From: an uncultured Chlorobiaceae bacterium
GTDB taxonomy: Bacteria > Bacteroidota > Chlorobiia > Chlorobiales > Chlorobiaceae
Assembly (NCBI GenBank): GCA_903904495.1
Contig: CAIVCU010000093.1
Location: 1 to 6,580, forward strand
Reading direction: 5' to 3'
DNA length: 6,580 nucleotides
A program made the translations under genes and the position numbers. Below, in pieces: positions 5,053 to 6,580 of the stretch. The notes below the pieces were generated by a model. The model was not told the origin of the DNA and did not search any database. It saw only the letters and a program-made list of their open reading frames with translations. Each line of letters begins with the position of its first letter. The first letter of the stretch is position 1.

Positions 5053-6580
5053 TTAGAGCGTTGTAAGGTCAGCAACAACTCCGGCCGCTTCATTGAGCAG
5101 CACGTCCTTGTTCAACTCTTTGGTGACATTCTGATCCGGAACCCACTGCTTCTCAATCTGTTTTATGGTTTCTATTTCCGATTTAAACGCTGTATCCTGA
5201 AGCGATACCGTCTTTTTTTTGCGTATCAGGTCAAGAGTAGTCAGATCATGCAGATAGGTCTGATACAAGGCATTTTTTGTTGACCGTTCAACCTCTTTCT
5301 GACGCAGCAGATTGATTTTTGCAGGGTTGATCTCTCCCGTTGGATGGTACAATGCCGGGGTGATAGTGCTCCATGGCAGACTGCTGGTATAGGTATCCTC
5401 GCCAATTGTCGTTGTGTCGATCATTGATGGCATGGTAATATCAGGTACAACGCCTTTATGCTGGGTACTGCCTCCGGATACACGGTAAAACTTTGCGATA
5501 GTAAGCTTTATCTCTCCAAGCTCAGGGGACTTTTCAAAAAAAGTAATCGGCCGTGCAATTTTGATGATGCTTTGAACAGTCCCCTTTCCAAACGTTCTCT
5601 CGCCAATGATAACTCCGCGGCCGTAGTCCTGAATTGCCGCAGCAAAAATTTCAGAAGCAGAGGCGCTGTAACGATTGACAAGCACGGCAAGAGGTCCGCT
5701 GTACTGTTCTCGAGTATCCTCGTCGTTGAGCACTGTATTGCCATCCTTTGCATTGCTGATCTGCACTACCGGGCCGCTTGGGATAAACAGGCCTGAAACT
5801 TTGACAGATTCTTCGAGCGAGCCTCCTCCATTGTTGCGAAGATCTATGACGATGCCATCGACATGCGCAGCTTTCAGCTCATTCAGAATACGGTTGACAT
5901 CATTGCTTGTACTGGTATAAGTGGTAGTGTTCTTTTGCTGACCTTCAAAATCAAGGTAAAATGATGGTATGGTAATAATACCGATTTTCTTGCCGCCCTC
6001 TTGAATAATGCTTTTCTTTGCAGCTTGTTCCTCAAGATCCACTTTGTCTCGCAAGAGTTGAACTATTTTTGCTGGGCCACGACCAGCCTGACTTGCAGGA
6101 AGGACTTTCAGGCGGACAACCGTCCCTTTTTTCCCCCGGATAAGTTTTACAACATCATTGATTCTCCAGCCAATGAGATCAACAATCTCAGTTTTTTTCC
6201 CCTGACCTACACCGACAATTTTATCACCTTTTTTCAGGAGATTGCTGTTAAATGCAGGCCCTCCCGGAATAACCTCATTAACAACGGTATACTCACTTTC
6301 GGTCTGCAGTTTGGCACCGATCCCCTCAAGAGAACGACTCATGTCAATCTGGAAGTTTTCGTACTCGTCGGGCGAAAAATAGCTTGTATGGGGATCGAAC
6401 GATGTCGTCAGAGCATCTATATATGCCTGGAATGCATCATCCGGTTTCTGTCGGTTCAGAAGGTTCAATCTGCTTGAAAAGCTTTTGGCAAGTGCGGTGC
6501 GAATGTTCTTGCTGCTTTCACCCGAGTATTTTTGGTTAAGCCACTGGTATTTAAGCTCTTTTTTCCAAAGATCAGTAAGA
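5053..6580 (-). CDS. prc: Carboxy-terminal processing (tail-specific) protease Prc/Tsp, S41A family, N-terminus missing
   Basis: The frame is open from the right edge to TAA 5053-5055, giving 509 codons, the first one incomplete. E. coli Prc has 682 residues, so roughly 170 are outside. Numbering from the first whole codon (6577-6579): LTDLWKKELKYQWLNQKYSG is the Tsp N-terminal helical domain, FDPHTSYFSP (61-70) is typical, and a PDZ domain covers about 80-165 (LEGIGAKL, IPGGPA, LKKGDKIVGVGQG). The S41 protease domain covers about 200-385, with GIVIDLRNNGGGSLEE, then NRYSASASEIFAAAIQDYGR and RTFGKGTVQ. The catalytic residues S307 (codon 5659-5661), K332 (5584-5586) and D318 keep the spacing of E. 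coli S430, K455 and D441. The end, about 405-508, is the Tsp C-terminal domain. The enzyme works in the periplasm, trimming or degrading proteins from their C-termini. It looks intact. A TTG at 6466-6468 is internal and not the start. Confidence 0.93.
   Translation of the reverse strand, partial: LTDLWKKELKYQWLNQKYSGESSKNIRTALAKSFSSRLNLLNRQKPDDAFQAYIDALTTSFDPHTSYFSPDEYENFQIDMSRSLEGIGAKLQTESEYTVVNEVIPGGPAFNSNLLKKGDKIVGVGQGKKTEIVDLIGWRINDVVKLIRGKKGTVVRLKVLPASQAGRGPAKIVQLLRDKVDLEEQAAKKSIIQEGGKKIGIITIPSFYLDFEGQQKNTTTYTSTSNDVNRILNELKAAHVDGIVIDLRNNGGGSLEESVKVSGLFIPSGPVVQISNAKDGNTVLNDEDTREQYSGPLAVLVNRYSASASEIFAAAIQDYGRGVIIGERTFGKGTVQSIIKIARPITFFEKSPELGEIKLTIAKFYRVSGGSTQHKGVVPDITMPSMIDTTTIGEDTYTSSLPWSTITPALYHPTGEINPAKINLLRQKEVERSTKNALYQTYLHDLTTLDLIRKKKTVSLQDTAFKSEIETIKQIEKQWVPDQNVTKELNKDVLLNEAAGVVADLTTL

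Noticed and set aside
6466..6468. TTG as the start of the prc gene
   Set aside because: The frame stays open to the right edge and the residues upstream (LTDLWKKELKYQWLNQKYSG) match the Tsp N-terminal domain, so the gene begins outside the window.
6001..6477. 158-codon plus-strand ORF opposite prc
   Set aside because: It is antisense to the PDZ and N-terminal coding part of Prc, with no family features; an overlap artefact.

Overview
The window looks like chromosomal DNA of a Gram-negative bacterium of moderate GC content, most probably a green sulfur bacterium (Chlorobiota) or a near relative. That placement is an inference from the overall feel of the proteins (LemA lipoprotein, TPM protein with a Gly-rich tail, Chlorobium-like TatA and Prc) and was not tested by any search.

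Layout. Positions 1-396 (+) hold the C-terminal half of a LivF-type branched-chain amino acid ABC ATPase. It converges, with only 11 nt between stop codons, on a large minus-strand hybrid histidine kinase (408-2672) with three PAS domains and a C-terminal receiver. A short AT-rich divergent region with an inverted repeat (2713-2732) separates the kinase from a small plus-strand ORF (2744-2965) that resembles ParD-like antitoxins and has no toxin partner in view. Next comes a 285-nt gene-free stretch (2966-3250). It carries two near-identical sites in opposite orientation (2966-2993 and 3067-3094) that closely resemble XerC/XerD dif or pdif recombination sites, and a small hairpin repeat at 3134-3156.

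From 3251 to the right edge everything is on the minus strand and concerns the cell envelope. In transcription order these are a Prc/Tsp tail-specific protease (5053-6580, N-terminus outside the window), TatA of the twin-arginine translocase (4664-4891), a LemA family lipoprotein (4012-4599) and a TPM-domain (YgcG-type) membrane protein (3251-3997). lemA and the TPM gene are 14 nt apart and almost certainly co-transcribed; lemA/TPM pairs are common in bacteria. tatA probably has its own promoter in the 161-nt gap after prc.

The most interesting part is 2700-3160: an orphan, possibly decaying antitoxin-like gene directly abutting an inverted pair of Xer-type sites that enclose only 73 bp. This resembles a reduced pdif (Xer-mobilised) module. 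The other genes are recognisable members of known families.
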